Positions 37,848-48,051 are shown, numbered from the stretch's first letter. The stretch is 64,000 nt of DNA from Trichodesmium erythraeum GBRTRLIN201 (GCA_018457135.1 JAGGDU010000219.1:18608-82607); one strand, 5' to 3'. Notes: a model not told the origin generated them from the letters alone. Translations and numbers: made by a program.

Positions 37848-39104
37848 TCAAGACACAGCTGTTTTTACATCAAAATCATAAATCCAAGCTGTTTTTTTAT
37901 TCAGTAGACTAGGAACAGTCGTCGATACTACACCCAAAGCAAAATTTCTGATCGCTGCTTTCACTCCTGAAGCATGGAAGATATTAGCGTTATTTATCGA
38001 TACTTGCTGTACTTTTGTCGTGCGTTTGATTCGGGCTTGTTGATACTTGATAAAGGCTTTTTCTATATCCCTTTCACTAGCTAGATACTTAGCTAAGACA
38101 TAAGCATCTTCTATTGCCATAGCTGCTCCTTGCGCCTGAAACGGAAGCATAGGGTGGGCTGCATCCCCTAATAGTGTTACCTTACCTCGCGACCAATAAG
38201 GTAGTGGTTTATGGATAAATAAGCCCCATTTGAAGCAAGGTTCGGGACTTGCTGCCATATCTTCTAAAATCTCATTAAGTTCCTCAGATTGGTTGGCAAA
38301 ATCCCTAGCTACAGCTTTTTTATCCGCAGGAATTGTCCAACCCTGCGGATTCCAGTTTTTATCTTTGACAACTAATACTAAGTTGAGCCAAGATGTTGAG
38401 TTCTGTTCGTTACCATTAGGATAGACTACAACGTGATGATTTTTTCCCATCCAAACAGTTGCTTTACCCCATAAAGGAAGATATTTGTCTTGAAAAGGTA
38501 AAATTGCCCTGTATGCAGCATAGCCAGCGTATTGAGCTTGATTTTGGGAAAAGACAGATGTAGCGCTATCTTGCGGGTTTTCCCCATGGGCGACAGCATT
38601 AAAAAGCGATCGCCTGACGAGCGAACGAACCCCATCTGCTGCCACCAATGCTTTTGCTGTTGTGGATGGGAGGTTGTGCCAGGAAAGCAATAGTTGGTCA
38701 TCCTTTTCTTCATAAGACTCCAAACATCGCGAGAAATGAATTCTACTTTTATCTTGGATCGAATTAAATACTAAGGAGTGTAAATCTGCCCGTCGGCATT
38801 GATAATAAGGTGTATCGTTGTCAAGTTGCCATGTCGCTAAAACTCTGTTGGAGTTAAAAGAGCGCAATTCAAAACCCAGACAAAGATGAGATACTTCCTC
38901 TAGCTGTTGTTCTAAACCTAATTCCCTCAACACCCGAACCACATTAGGGCTTACTTGAATCCCGTATCCTAAAGCTTCAAAAGAATCTGCTTGCTCGTAT
39001 AGTTGAAAATCAATGCCTTTTTGTTCTAAAGCACAAGCTAAAGTTAAACCACCAATACCAGCACCAACTATGATAATTTCTTCTTCCATTTGGTTTTTTC
39101 TCAA
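37848..39104 (-). CDS. FAD-dependent aromatic-ring monooxygenase
   Basis: This 418-residue class A flavoprotein monooxygenase has the N-terminal FAD motif IIIVGAGIGGLTLACALEQK, the middle DG motif ALVAADGVRSLVR and the GD motif GDAAHPMLPFQAQGAAMAIE. It should hydroxylate an aromatic ring with NAD(P)H and O2, as salicylate hydroxylase and UbiH do. It lies 73 bp after the quinone methyltransferase gene on the same strand, which suggests but does not prove that a quinone precursor is its substrate. The length is typical. Confidence 0.85.
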   Translation of the reverse strand: MRKNQMEEEIIIVGAGIGGLTLACALEQKGIDFQLYEQADSFEALGYGIQVSPNVVRVLRELGLEQQLEEVSHLCLGFELRSFNSNRVLATWQLDNDTPYYQCRRADLHSLVFNSIQDKSRIHFSRCLESYEEKDDQLLLSWHNLPSTTAKALVAADGVRSLVRRSLFNAVAHGENPQDSATSVFSQNQAQYAGYAAYRAILPFQDKYLPLWGKATVWMGKNHHVVVYPNGNEQNSTSWLNLVLVVKDKNWNPQGWTIPADKKAVARDFANQSEELNEILEDMAASPEPCFKWGLFIHKPLPYWSRGKVTLLGDAAHPMLPFQAQGAAMAIEDAYVLAKYLASERDIEKAFIKYQQARIKRTTKVQQVSINNANIFHASGVKAAIRNFALGVVSTTVPSLLNKKTAWIYDFDVKTAVS

Positions 39105-39177
39105 TAAAGAATGCTACAGATTATTAGCTTTGCTTTTCATCTGTAGCAAATATTTGCTGAAATCAGTATTTAATCTC

Positions 39178-40164
39178 TTAAGCGTTAGCTACTTCAGTGG
39201 TAGCAGTCTCTGTTGAGACAGGTACTGAGTTAGACTTAACAGCGCGGAACATTCCAAATCTGCACAGCCCAGCACCAAATCCCAATCGCATCAATAACAT
39301 AGTAGGTACTTCTCTGAGAGATTTAATAAACCCTGAAAAGCCAAACTTAATCAATCCTTTGGGTCTAACAATTCCTTGCCAAATTGATTCGAACCAAGAA
39401 GGGAGAGTTTCTTGAGTCCAATCTGCGGTGGCTACTTCTCCTTCGACTAACCCAGTTTCCGCTATTTGTTCCGAAAAGCCTTCGATACTAGAAAAGGCAG
39501 GATGTGACCACTGGTCCAATAATTGACGCATTACGGGTTTTTCCCAATAATTCAGGGGTTTTTGACGGTCATCGCGCTGATTCCAATCAGCTACGACCAA
39601 AATACCGCCAGGTTTTAAGACACGCATCATTTCTGAACCATACTTGACCTTATCCGGCATATGAGGTCCAGCTTCAATCGACCAAACCACATCAAAACTA
39701 TTGTCTGGGAAAGATAGTGCCAACGCATCATCTACCTGGAATTTAGCCGTAACTCCTTGAGGGGTTAATTCTGTTGCCCGTTGTACCTGTTTGGGGCTAA
39801 TGGTAACCCCCGTAACTTCAAACTCGTATTCTTTGGCTAAGATACGGCTGCTGCCACCAATTCCACAACCGACATCTAAAACAGTAGTACCACGAGGTAA
39901 TTTGTCTAAACCACCCCACTTGACCATTTCGTGAACGAAGTCAGCTTTGGCTTGCAAAAAATCTTTGCGTCGTGGTGGTGAACCATAGTGACCTAAATGA
40001 ATATGTTCGCCCCAGTAAAATTCTAAAATACCGTCTTGAGTCCAGTCGTCATAGGAATTGGCTACCGTATTAGAGGATTCATAGCTACGGGGAGTGATTA
40101 AATAGATAACTATGCCGAGGGCTACGAGTAATAATATAAATCCAAGAGCGTAATATAAGTACAT
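39178..40164 (-). CDS. MPBQ/MSBQ-type quinone methyltransferase
   Basis: The 328 residues match the Synechocystis Sll0418 type: N-terminal membrane segment (LYYALGFILLLVALGIVIYL), then SVANSYDDWTQDGILEFYWG-like text, motif I VLDVGCGIGGSSRILAKEY, WSIEAGPHMPDK, VADWNQRDDRQ and LREVPTMLLMRL. This enzyme methylates 2-methyl-6-phytyl- and 2-methyl-6-solanesyl-benzoquinol in tocopherol and plastoquinone synthesis, at the thylakoid or inner membrane. The C-terminus has a Thr/Ala-rich extension. It is the middle gene of a three-gene minus-strand set (40984 to 37848). Confidence 0.9.
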   Translation of the reverse strand: MYLYYALGFILLLVALGIVIYLITPRSYESSNTVANSYDDWTQDGILEFYWGEHIHLGHYGSPPRRKDFLQAKADFVHEMVKWGGLDKLPRGTTVLDVGCGIGGSSRILAKEYEFEVTGVTISPKQVQRATELTPQGVTAKFQVDDALALSFPDNSFDVVWSIEAGPHMPDKVKYGSEMMRVLKPGGILVVADWNQRDDRQKPLNYWEKPVMRQLLDQWSHPAFSSIEGFSEQIAETGLVEGEVATADWTQETLPSWFESIWQGIVRPKGLIKFGFSGFIKSLREVPTMLLMRLGFGAGLCRFGMFRAVKSNSVPVSTETATTEVANA

Positions 40165-40207
40165 GAAGAAAACCGTAATATTTATTTATAATGTTCTGTA
40201 TATAATA

Positions 40208-40984
40208 TCAACTTTCGGCAGTGCACAGCTTCTTGCTTGTGAGCAAGTTTTTTGTGTAGCTAACCTTTTCGTCCACAACCAGGGGGACGATAGCCTGAGT
40301 AAGAGGTAAAGAAGGATAAGAGTAGTTTGGTATAGTCTGTATTAACAGCCAGACAAAACTAGAGTGAATTGCTGATAAGACAACAGCCCAGACAGTATCT
40401 TTTAGGAAAATACCCCTAAAAATTGTGGAACTAAACCCATGTCCACCCGTTAACAGAGCAATCAACACGATACTGCCCTGATAAATAGCATAACCACCGA
40501 CAACAGCGATCGCTAACCACAGTAAATAACCCCGAAAACTACGAGGGCTAAATTTTAGTCGTAGGGTAATTAGCCAAGTAATCAGCAGTGTTCCCAAACC
40601 CATTACTAGCCCACAACTAAAAGACTCAAAAGTACAGGGATATTGGCGAATGGTGAAACCATAAAGCTGATTGGCAAACCAGATACTTGTAACAGTAATA
40701 AGCGCTTTTTTGCGAGTCAAAGTGTTACCATATACCGCAGCAAAACCGACTAAAGGCACATGGGGATAGATAATACTGCTAGCACTACCAATAGCAATTA
40801 GAGATAGCTGCCACTTATTGCCACTACTCACCATTTCTCCTACTGTTTGCCATAAATTAAGCTTACTCAAAGCAGCCAATGAAAATTTTTTAGATGGTAC
40901 TTTGAATGAGAATACGTAAGGATTCAGAGCAGGTTGTGAATCAACTAATCTCGAACTATCCAGTTTTTTGATCTGGGAATTCAT
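40208..40984 (-). CDS. Multi-pass membrane protein of unknown function
   Basis: The 258 residues include about six or seven hydrophobic segments, such as LSLIAIGSASSIIYPHVPLV, GLVMGLGTLLITWLITLRL, GYLLWLAIAVVGGYAIYQG, IVLIALLTGGHGF and TVWAVVLSAIHSSFVWLLIQ. No motif of a known transporter or enzyme was recognised. Its stop is 43 bp before the quinone methyltransferase start, so it is probably the first gene of that operon and may act on the same lipid-soluble pathway. Confidence 0.7.
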   Translation of the reverse strand: MNSQIKKLDSSRLVDSQPALNPYVFSFKVPSKKFSLAALSKLNLWQTVGEMVSSGNKWQLSLIAIGSASSIIYPHVPLVGFAAVYGNTLTRKKALITVTSIWFANQLYGFTIRQYPCTFESFSCGLVMGLGTLLITWLITLRLKFSPRSFRGYLLWLAIAVVGGYAIYQGSIVLIALLTGGHGFSSTIFRGIFLKDTVWAVVLSAIHSSFVWLLIQTIPNYSYPSLPLTQAIVPLVVDEKVSYTKNLLTSKKLCTAES

Positions 40985-41656
40985 CTTTGAGTTCTTTTGC
41001 TACGAACATCACTTAGTAGTATTATAGCAATTTTTAAGTAGTCTAGCATAGGACTGAGCCAATAATACCCAATTGTCTTGACAACTCCCGTTGCTCAAAG
41101 CAAGGGATTTTTCCTTCATCATTCAATACCTTGCAAAAGCAGTACCTTTGCTTGGTATTACTCGAACTCCAGAAGCGTTAGAGAGATGCCCTCCCGCCTA
41201 AATTCTTAATCCTTCATACATGATATAATTCAAGCTAAAAATTAACGTTTAGTATCACAATCTCTATTCTAAAAATTTACCCCTTCAGACTGCAATCGGA
41301 AGAGGGCAGAAAAAAACAAACACTAAAAACATAAACAAATAAAATTTATAAACAGAGTCCATACCGAAATATGGTTTGATGCTGAATAGGGACCTAAAGG
41401 TCATCCAATATCAGTTACTCTAGTCACAATGAATAAAGTATATCACATCATCGACAATAAATACAAGAACTCTCACAATTACAAAAGGCACAAATTCGAC
41501 AGAAAATACAAAAGAATAATAAGATTTTGTGATCTAAAAAAGACGGAAATTATACCTAAACTTTGTATTAAAATAGGCATACATCCTTATCACAATAGCA
41601 ATGTTGATATAGCAATCGAAGGAAAGGTTAGGACGTTAACTTAATAGCATAATCAA
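40985..41656. other. Upstream region of the quinone operon with an IS-like hairpin
   Basis: It contains a hairpin CCCGTTGCT-CAA-AGCAAGGG (41087-41106) next to GTCTTGACAACTC, resembling an IS200/IS605 subterminal end. It also holds a 71-codon frame (41429-41644) with no support. The operon promoter should lie just above 40984. Confidence 0.35.
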
Positions 41657-42501
41657 CTCTCAATGCGAAAATTTTCTCTTGTTCCAACGGACTTTCTGAG
41701 GAGGTTTTTAATTGGAAACCAATAATGTTCTATTTTATTTAAGTCAGGAAAATATGGTGGTAAATATTCAATTTCACTTTGGCACTGATTCTATTAATTC
41801 TCTCATTTTTGGGAATTTATGAAAACTTCCATTGTCTAATATTACTAATTGTCCTATCTTTAATTATGGCCACAATTTTTTTGCCAACCATTTTTCAAAA
41901 ACTACACGGTTACAAGAGCCTTCAAATTGTGTTATGGGGCAACTAATTTTCCCTGACACAAACCACTTATAACACTTACCCTTAGACTTCTTTTTCCTGA
42001 CTTTAAATCGTAATATCTTTTTCCCAATTCATTCCATCCATAACCATAATCTTCTCTATTATCCATACCTGATTCATCTATATACACTAGCTGTTCCGGC
42101 CTTTTATCGCGAATTTTGGCCAGAAATTTCTTTCTTTTGTCTTCATCTCTTTCTCTGTAACCGTAAGTTTTTTTTTCTTGTATAACCAATTTTTTTTAAG
42201 GCTTTACTTATAGTGCGATCGCTTACCTTATCTGGCCATTCATCAGCCATTTCTTTTTGAGTTTTACTGCCATTAATCTGGGCAAATTTTCTGAATTGTT
42301 CTAAGTCTGGTATTTTGGGATTATATCCTTTTTGATAACCTGTTAATGCTATTATATCCCCAGTTTCTCTTCTTCTATGTAACCAAATATTGATGGTATT
42401 ACGACTAATCTTAAATATAGAACTTACTTGAGTTTTACTCATCCCACCATCAATGGCCTTTTAAACTTTTTGTCTTAAGTCATAGCTATAAGGAGAAGGC
42501 A
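41657..42501 (-). pseudogene. IS630-family transposase, broken
   Basis: Starting from MPSPYSYDLRQKV (ATG at 42501), a stop, then AIDGGMSKTQVSSIFKISRN and the helix-turn-helix region, the frame is open to 42143. The DDE part continues in a shifted frame: QLVYIDESGMDNREDYGYGW (41932-42189), then QLVILDNGSFHKFPKMRELI further down. These are the IS630 YIDESG and LDNxSxH motifs. At least two frameshifts and several stops make it inactive. Confidence 0.85.
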
Positions 42502-42995
42502 TAATCTTTCCTAGATGATTTTTCGAGCATTACATCCTAATCTTTGCCTCAACTACTATATCTCAATATTCAATTTACTTAGAGGACAGGACAAGGTAGT
42601 GTAATCTGGTACTGGTAGTTCTAACCCAATTAAGGCAAATATAGATTCCAAAAATCACTCGGTTTGTCGTCCTGCCAAGCTAAACAGAGATTGTAGGGTA
42701 GCCATTGATTCAATATTTTTCGTTACTGTAGGTATTAAATGCCCCCCGATGTCCAGTTTTCTCTTGGTTGAGCCACTGCTCTATGATGTCATCACAAGCA
42801 CCAAAATGTTAGATTCCCCCTTTGTTTCAAGGAAGCATTGTATTCAGACCAGTTACTGACTCTGTATTTGGACTTGGACTTACTCATATCTAAAATAGGT
42901 GCAGATTTTTTGTACTATAACTATATTTTTAGTCCATTTTCATCTTTTGTGCAACAAAGCAGCAAAAAAATCCCGAAAATTACTGTCAAAATTGT
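42502..42995. other. Gap with an IS5-like scrap
   Basis: It is made up of the IS5-type fragment at 42596-42887 and short spacers between the IS630 relic and pyrC. Confidence 0.5.
42596..42887 (-). pseudogene. N-terminal fragment of an IS5-type transposase
   Basis: The minus strand reads MSKSKSKYRVSNWSEYNASL, KQRGNLTFWCL, two stops, then (in other frames) NQWLPYNLCLAWQDDKPSDF. The YRVxNWSEYNxSLxxRGxLTFW start is typical of IS5-family transposases in cyanobacteria. Only the first 95 or so codons remain. Confidence 0.65.
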
Positions 42996-44327
42996 TTAGG
43001 CAATTTCCGAAAAAATCAAAGCTCGACCCCGAACTTCAGAATTAAATTCACCACGATTAAAAGCAACCTCTCCCCCAACAATAGTAACAACAGGCCAACC
43101 AGTTAAACTCCATCCTTCAAAAGGACTCCACCTACATTTTGTCATCAATTCCTCTCTTAAAACAGGGCGATAATTATTTAAATCAACTAACACTAAATCT
43201 GCATCAAAACCAGGAGCGATCGCACCCTTTTTCAGAATTCCATAACCCTTAGCCACAGCAGTAGACATCCAATTCGAAACCTGAGCAACAGAACATCTTC
43301 CCTCAATAGCTTGAGTCAACATCAAAGGCAAAGAAGTTTCCACCCCAGGCATTCCCGAAGGAGTATTCGGATAACCTTTACCCTTTTCTGCCAAAGTATG
43401 AGGTGCATGATCCGTTGCAATAAAATCAATTACTCCATCCAACAAAGCTCGCCATAAAATATCATTATCACCAGCAGATTTTAAAGGAGGATTCATCTGA
43501 GCTAAAGTACCAATTTTTTCATAAGCACTTGTATTTAAGAACAAATGTTGAGGCGTAACTTCAGCAGTTACCCAACTAGGCTTATCCTGACGCAACAATT
43601 CAGCCTCATCTCCAGTCGAAGTATGCAAAATATGTAACCTCCGCTCATACTTCTTAGATAATTTCAAAGCCATCTTAGTTGCCAACAAAGCAGCTTCATT
43701 ATCCTGAATTTGTGAATGAATAGCAGGATCAGAAATACCAGCAAACTGTTTTTTCCTTTCATCAATTCGAGCTTGATTTTCAGCATGAACAGCAATTAAT
43801 CTTTTTCCCCTAGCAAAAATTGGCTCTAACTTTTCCTCAGTATCCACCAACAAAGGTCCGTGCATAGAACCCATAAAAATTTTAATTCCAGGAGTAGGAT
43901 TAGCTGTTAATAAATCAGGTAAATTCTCTGCCGTTGCCCCAATAAAAAAACCAAAATTAGCCACGCATTTTTGCTCTGCCCGTCGTAACTTATCATCCAA
44001 TGCTCCTTGAGTTGTAGTCAAAGGTTTAGTATTAGGCATTTCTAGAAAAGAAGTAACACCACCCTTCACACAAGCCCGACTAGCAGTAAATAAGTCCTCC
44101 TTATGTTCCAACCCAGGTTCCCGAAAATGTACTTGAGGATCAATTACTCCCGGTAATAAAGTTAAACCTTCAGCATCTATGATTTTTTCTGGAGCTTCAG
44201 AAGATGAAATCTCTGGAGCAACCTGAATAATTTCTCGGCCTTGAGTTTGCACATCACCAATCAAAAATGTCCCATCCGGTAAAAGGATGCGGGCACGACG
44301 AATCAACAAAGAAGAGATAGGAGCCAT
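42996..44327 (-). CDS. pyrC: Dihydroorotase
   Basis: The 443-residue amidohydrolase is the third step of pyrimidine synthesis (carbamoyl-aspartate to dihydroorotate). Metal-site text: DPQVHFREPG (first ligand His replaced by Gln, as in one bacterial subgroup), GIKIFMGS with the carboxylated Lys, AVHAEN, LHILHTST and ATDHAPHT with the catalytic Asp. The Asn segment LAQMNPPLKS is present. Start ATG at 44327; a direct repeat AAAATTTGGTTTGAAA lies just upstream. The enzyme is full length. Confidence 0.85.
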   Translation of the reverse strand: MAPISSLLIRRARILLPDGTFLIGDVQTQGREIIQVAPEISSSEAPEKIIDAEGLTLLPGVIDPQVHFREPGLEHKEDLFTASRACVKGGVTSFLEMPNTKPLTTTQGALDDKLRRAEQKCVANFGFFIGATAENLPDLLTANPTPGIKIFMGSMHGPLLVDTEEKLEPIFARGKRLIAVHAENQARIDERKKQFAGISDPAIHSQIQDNEAALLATKMALKLSKKYERRLHILHTSTGDEAELLRQDKPSWVTAEVTPQHLFLNTSAYEKIGTLAQMNPPLKSAGDNDILWRALLDGVIDFIATDHAPHTLAEKGKGYPNTPSGMPGVETSLPLMLTQAIEGRCSVAQVSNWMSTAVAKGYGILKKGAIAPGFDADLVLVDLNNYRPVLREELMTKCRWSPFEGWSLTGWPVVTIVGGEVAFNRGEFNSEVRGRALIFSEIA

Positions 44328-44907
44328 AATAAAAATTTGGTTTGAAAACTAGAGAAAGAAAATTTGGTTTGAAACTTATTATATTATTTTAGGAATTAAA
44401 GATAAAGGACTAGGAGCTAGTAATTCAGTAAACAGAAATATAGAAAATACGAAAAAACCATACCTCAATAACTAGAGAAACCGTATAATATTATTTTTAT
44501 TAAGACTATGGTAATATTTTAAATTATAAGCACTACAAAAACTAAGACGTTATAGTTTTTATTCACAATCTCTACTAAAGTATTCCAACCATAGGTTGTA
44601 GTATTTTATTGTAGGGCTTTGGTCTGCAAGCCGAGGACAAAAAAATGGCATGAAAAGACTAAACTCAATTCCGTTTTTTTCACAATTTTTTTAGGATTGT
44701 TATAATTATCCCTATTATGACTATCAACTCAAAAACATAAAAAATCAAAATATCACTATAATACAACATGAACTTAAGATGATTGAAATTCTCGGCTATT
44801 TTCAATGCTTAGACAGGGTACTTAAAAAAAATCCTGAATCATTAAGGGTTAAAAAACTGTTAAATAAAACCAGTATTTTCAGATTAATTCTGTGATTGAT
44901 ATAGATA
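44328..44907. other. Divergent promoter region pyrC/lepB
   Basis: It contains the direct repeat AAAATTTGGTTTGAAA at about 44332 and 44360, immediately before pyrC. The rest is AT-rich. I saw no gene. Confidence 0.45.
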
Positions 44908-45558
44908 ATGAATAAAGAAGAAAAATCAACACATAAAGAAAATCAAAATGAAGAAAATCCTTTGATTGAGTCAATAAAAACTATTGGACTTAGCGTGATT
45001 TTAGCTATAGGAATTCGTCAATTTGTTGCCGAAGCACGTTTTATTCCCTCTGGTTCGATGCTACCAACATTACAAATTAATGACCGCTTGATTATAGATA
45101 AATTGGGTTATCAATTCCAAGAACCGAAAAGAGGAGATATTGTGGTTTTCAACCCAACAAATGAACTAAAAACTCAGTATAAAGATGCTTTTATTAAACG
45201 GATAGTTGGATTACCTGGAGAGCGAGTAGAATTGAAAGATGGAAAGGTATATATAGATAATCAGATAGTAGAAGAAACTTATGTTGCTTCAGATTCTAAT
45301 CCAGCAGAACTTGAAGCTAGAAAAACTAATCACCAACAAACAAGAATAGATGTCTGCCCTCCTGATAAAAGATTTCTTTCTCAACCTGTGGAAGTGCCTC
45401 CAAATTCTTATTTGGTTATGGGGGATAATCGTAATCATAGTTATGATGGCCGATGTTGGGGTTTTGTACCTTATGAAAATATTATTGGTCGAGCTATATT
45501 TCGCTTTTGGCCTTTTACTAGTCTTGGTACAATAGATGAACTACCATTATACGAGTAA
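44908..45558 (+). CDS. lepB: Signal peptidase I
   Basis: The 216 residues have one N-terminal membrane segment ([15 protein letters not shown]) and the catalytic Ser50 in [10 protein letters not shown], Lys97 in [11 protein letters not shown], and the C-terminal box [15 protein letters not shown]. It cleaves signal peptides from exported pre-proteins at the outer face of the inner or thylakoid membrane. It lies between two dihydroorotase-like genes on the other strand. Length and motifs are complete. Confidence 0.95.
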   Translation: MNKEEKSTHKENQNEENPLIESIKTIGLSVILAIGIRQFVAEARFIPSGSMLPTLQINDRLIIDKLGYQFQEPKRGDIVVFNPTNELKTQYKDAFIKRIVGLPGERVELKDGKVYIDNQIVEETYVASDSNPAELEARKTNHQQTRIDVCPPDKRFLSQPVEVPPNSYLVMGDNRNHSYDGRCWGFVPYENIIGRAIFRFWPFTSLGTIDELPLYE

Positions 45559-45863
45559 GAAGCATTTTAGTTATTAGTATCAGTACTGAGCCCTCTAAGG
45601 CAAAGGCAAGAAAAGTGTATGGCGAATATTTTTTTTATCCTCTGTCTCAGGGAATGCTTGCAGACCCTATTTTTTTTATCAAAATTTGAAATTTAAAGCT
45701 CAAGATTAAGGTTTAATTACAGTCGGGGGAATTAAGGGATTAAACTTGAATACCTCTAAATCTGAAAAACTTTTAAAATATCAAAAGTTTTTATCAATTT
45801 CAAGGTAATGAATTCCTTAATTCATATCTTCATGTCTAGGTGCTTCATAACAAATAATATCCT
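45559..45863. other. Convergent gap after lepB
   Basis: AT-rich; it begins with a short TTAGTTATTAG relic of the heptamer family. No gene was seen. Confidence 0.35.
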
Positions 45864-47162
45864 TTAAAACTCCCACTCTAGGACACGACCTTGAATTTGT
45901 TTTCCTAACCAAGGTGTATTAAAAGAACGAGATTTCAAAGTTTGTTTTTCTACTACCCAAGTTTCTTGAGGAGCAAATAAAGTCACTTCTGCTGACTTTT
46001 GGGGTCTGATATCTCCAGGAATTAATCCTAAACATTTGCTAGGAGACGTACTTAATAATCTCCATAACTCTAAAGCCGACATCTGTCCTGTGTTGACAAA
46101 ACTCTGCCATAATAAAGGTAATGCTATTTGTAGTCCTATTGCTCCTGTGGGTGCTTCAGAAAAAGCAACAGTTTTCTCTTCATAAGTATAAGGAGCATGG
46201 TCAATAGCAATAGCATCTAAAACCCCATCCCTAATACCTTCAAGTAAAGTTAAGCGATCGCTCTGACTTCCTAGAGGAGGTTCCAAACGTAAATTCGGGT
46301 CATAAGGAAAAAAATAATTATCCAGAAGAGACTTACCCTCAATAGCCAGACTATCCAACAACAAATGCATCCAAGTCGTACTAGCAGTAATAGGCAAACC
46401 CCTACTTTTAGCATTTGCAATTAACTCTACACTCCGAGCAGTAGAGACCCGCATAATATGAACCGGAGTACCAATAGCATCTACTAACTCTAAAACAGCA
46501 GCCAAAGCAGAAGTTTCAGCCATAGTCGAAACCCCAGGCAAACCCAAACGAATAGAATCATACCCCTCTCGCATCACCCCATTACCTGCTAACCCAGAAT
46601 TTTTGCAAAATAAAGCAACAGATTTATTCAGAGGTTTCAAATATTCCAAAACTCGTCGTAACAAACCAAGATTTTCTAGAGCCAAACCATCAGCAAACCC
46701 TATAACACCTGATGCAGCTAATTCCCCCAACTCAGTCATTTCCTTACCTTTTACACCCTGAGTAATAGCACCCCAATAATAAAAGAGAGGAAAAGTAGAA
46801 TTATTATTTACCTGAGTTGCCAAATTTTGTAATCTTGCCAAACCAGACAAATTATCCACAGGAGGAAAAGTATCCGGCAAAATTGCTAACCTGGTAAAAC
46901 CACCTGCCTTAGAAGCTTGCATTAGAGATTCTATAGTTTCCCGTTCCTCAAACCCAGGTTCTCCGCTATGACAATATAAATCTACTAAACCAGGACCTAA
47001 AATTAATCCCTGACAGTCTTGAATATCTGTTTTAGTTGGAAACTCGGAAATATTTTCCTCAACTGTGGCTATTTTTCCATCAATAATTAAAACATCAGCA
47101 ACTCTGTCTGTGTCGTAAACAGGGTCTAATATTCGGACTTTTTGAAGTAATTTGCTATTCAT
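45864..47162 (-). CDS. Dihydroorotase-like protein, probably non-catalytic
   Basis: This 432-residue protein has the same fold and length as the pyrC product at 42996, but its active site has decayed. DPQVHFREPG becomes DLYCHSGEPG, the Lys in GIKIFMGS is missing (GVIGFADGLA), and the LHILHTS position reads VHIMRVST. The AIDHAPYT Asp remains. Inactive dihydroorotase paralogs (PyrC') that support aspartate carbamoyltransferase occur in other bacteria, so a structural role is plausible. The start ATG at 47162 lies inside a duplicated segment. Confidence 0.75.
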   Translation of the reverse strand: MNSKLLQKVRILDPVYDTDRVADVLIIDGKIATVEENISEFPTKTDIQDCQGLILGPGLVDLYCHSGEPGFEERETIESLMQASKAGGFTRLAILPDTFPPVDNLSGLARLQNLATQVNNNSTFPLFYYWGAITQGVKGKEMTELGELAASGVIGFADGLALENLGLLRRVLEYLKPLNKSVALFCKNSGLAGNGVMREGYDSIRLGLPGVSTMAETSALAAVLELVDAIGTPVHIMRVSTARSVELIANAKSRGLPITASTTWMHLLLDSLAIEGKSLLDNYFFPYDPNLRLEPPLGSQSDRLTLLEGIRDGVLDAIAIDHAPYTYEEKTVAFSEAPTGAIGLQIALPLLWQSFVNTGQMSALELWRLLSTSPSKCLGLIPGDIRPQKSAEVTLFAPQETWVVEKQTLKSRSFNTPWLGKQIQGRVLEWEF

Positions 47163-47414
47163 TTCTATAGAAGTCAGAAGAATGTAGGTTGGTTAGAACG
47201 ATAGTGAAACCCAACAAAACCTTGTTATGCTAATTTTGGGTTTCCATACCTCAACCAAACCTATACCTAATATTCGGATTTGTTGAAGTAGTTTGCTGTT
47301 TATTAATTATATACAAGTCAGAATAATGTAGAATGTAGATTAAGTAGAACGACAGTGAAACCCAATAAAACCTTGCTAATGTTGGGTTTCGATACCTCAA
47401 CCCAACCTATACTT
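47127..47414. repeat. Diverged tandem duplication across the DHOase-like start
   Basis: Two units of about 143 bp (47127-47269 and 47269-47414) align end to end. Both have TAATATTCGGA(C/T)TT..TTGAAGTA.TTTGCT, then CAGAA.AATGTAG, then AGTGAAACCCAA.AAAACCTTG and a GGGTTTC..TACCTCAACC block. The unit covers the first codons of the DHOase-like gene. The inner GAAACCCAA/TTGGGTTTC pair forms a hairpin of a type common between cyanobacterial genes. Confidence 0.8.
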
Positions 47415-47512
47415 ATCTCTTAGCCGAAACATGTCCCATTAGCGAAACAACCTAACCTAGTTCTGGACTTTGCGTCAGCAAAAATGTAACTTACAGGACT
47501 TTTTCATAATTG

Positions 47513-47905
47513 TCAATCAAAGTAAAATTTTGATGTAGGAAAAAATCCATGATATTTTTTTCCATTGCGCTCTAATACTCCACCATCACCGCTGAACCTC
47601 AATTTTGTGGGATGATTAGGGTCTAAGTGTTGAAAATCTTGACCACAAGGACGCCATTTTTCTTTACTTCGGTCCCAGTAAAAACATTTTCTACTGGTAA
47701 CTGGGACAAAACAGGTTGCCATTTTTATTCCGGGATTAAAGAACCCTCCATAAGAACCAGAAATATCTGGCACTACGTGATAAAAAATGTCTGGCAACTC
47801 CTTAAAATAATCTACGTCGGTTCTAAAATCTTCTTCGCAACGATGAATTGTTTGAGCGCTAGCAGGTTTATATGTTATGAGATTAGGAACACTACTCCAA
47901 AGCAA
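47513..47905 (-). CDS. Small secreted-type protein of unknown function
   Basis: The frame has 130 codons starting TTG. The mature-looking part (after ITYKPASAQT) has four Cys: C at 23, 65, 73 and 82, possibly two disulfides. Upstream the frame stays open and hydrophobic (TIFLCFFFFCLLW), a signal-peptide core, but lacks an ATG; the ATG-starting frame MRFIFSHIIREKNY is shifted by one. A frameshift near the signal peptide or a non-ATG start is likely. No family is recognised. Confidence 0.45.
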   Translation of the reverse strand: MLWSSVPNLITYKPASAQTIHRCEEDFRTDVDYFKELPDIFYHVVPDISGSYGGFFNPGIKMATCFVPVTSRKCFYWDRSKEKWRPCGQDFQHLDPNHPTKLRFSGDGGVLERNGKKYHGFFPTSKFYFD

Positions 47906-48051
47906 ACAGAAGAAAAAGAAACATAAAAAGATAGTGGCTTTTGAAAAGTATAATTCTTTTCTCTTATGATATGGGAAAATATAAACCTCATTTTAGTATA
48001 TGCAAAGTATAGCAATCAATTAAAATGGTGCATTACCACAGATTGTTAAAT

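Noticed and set aside
41429..41644. 71-codon plus-strand frame next to the IS630 relic
   Set aside because: Lys/Asn/Ile-rich low-complexity text without similarity to known proteins; likely chance in AT-rich DNA.
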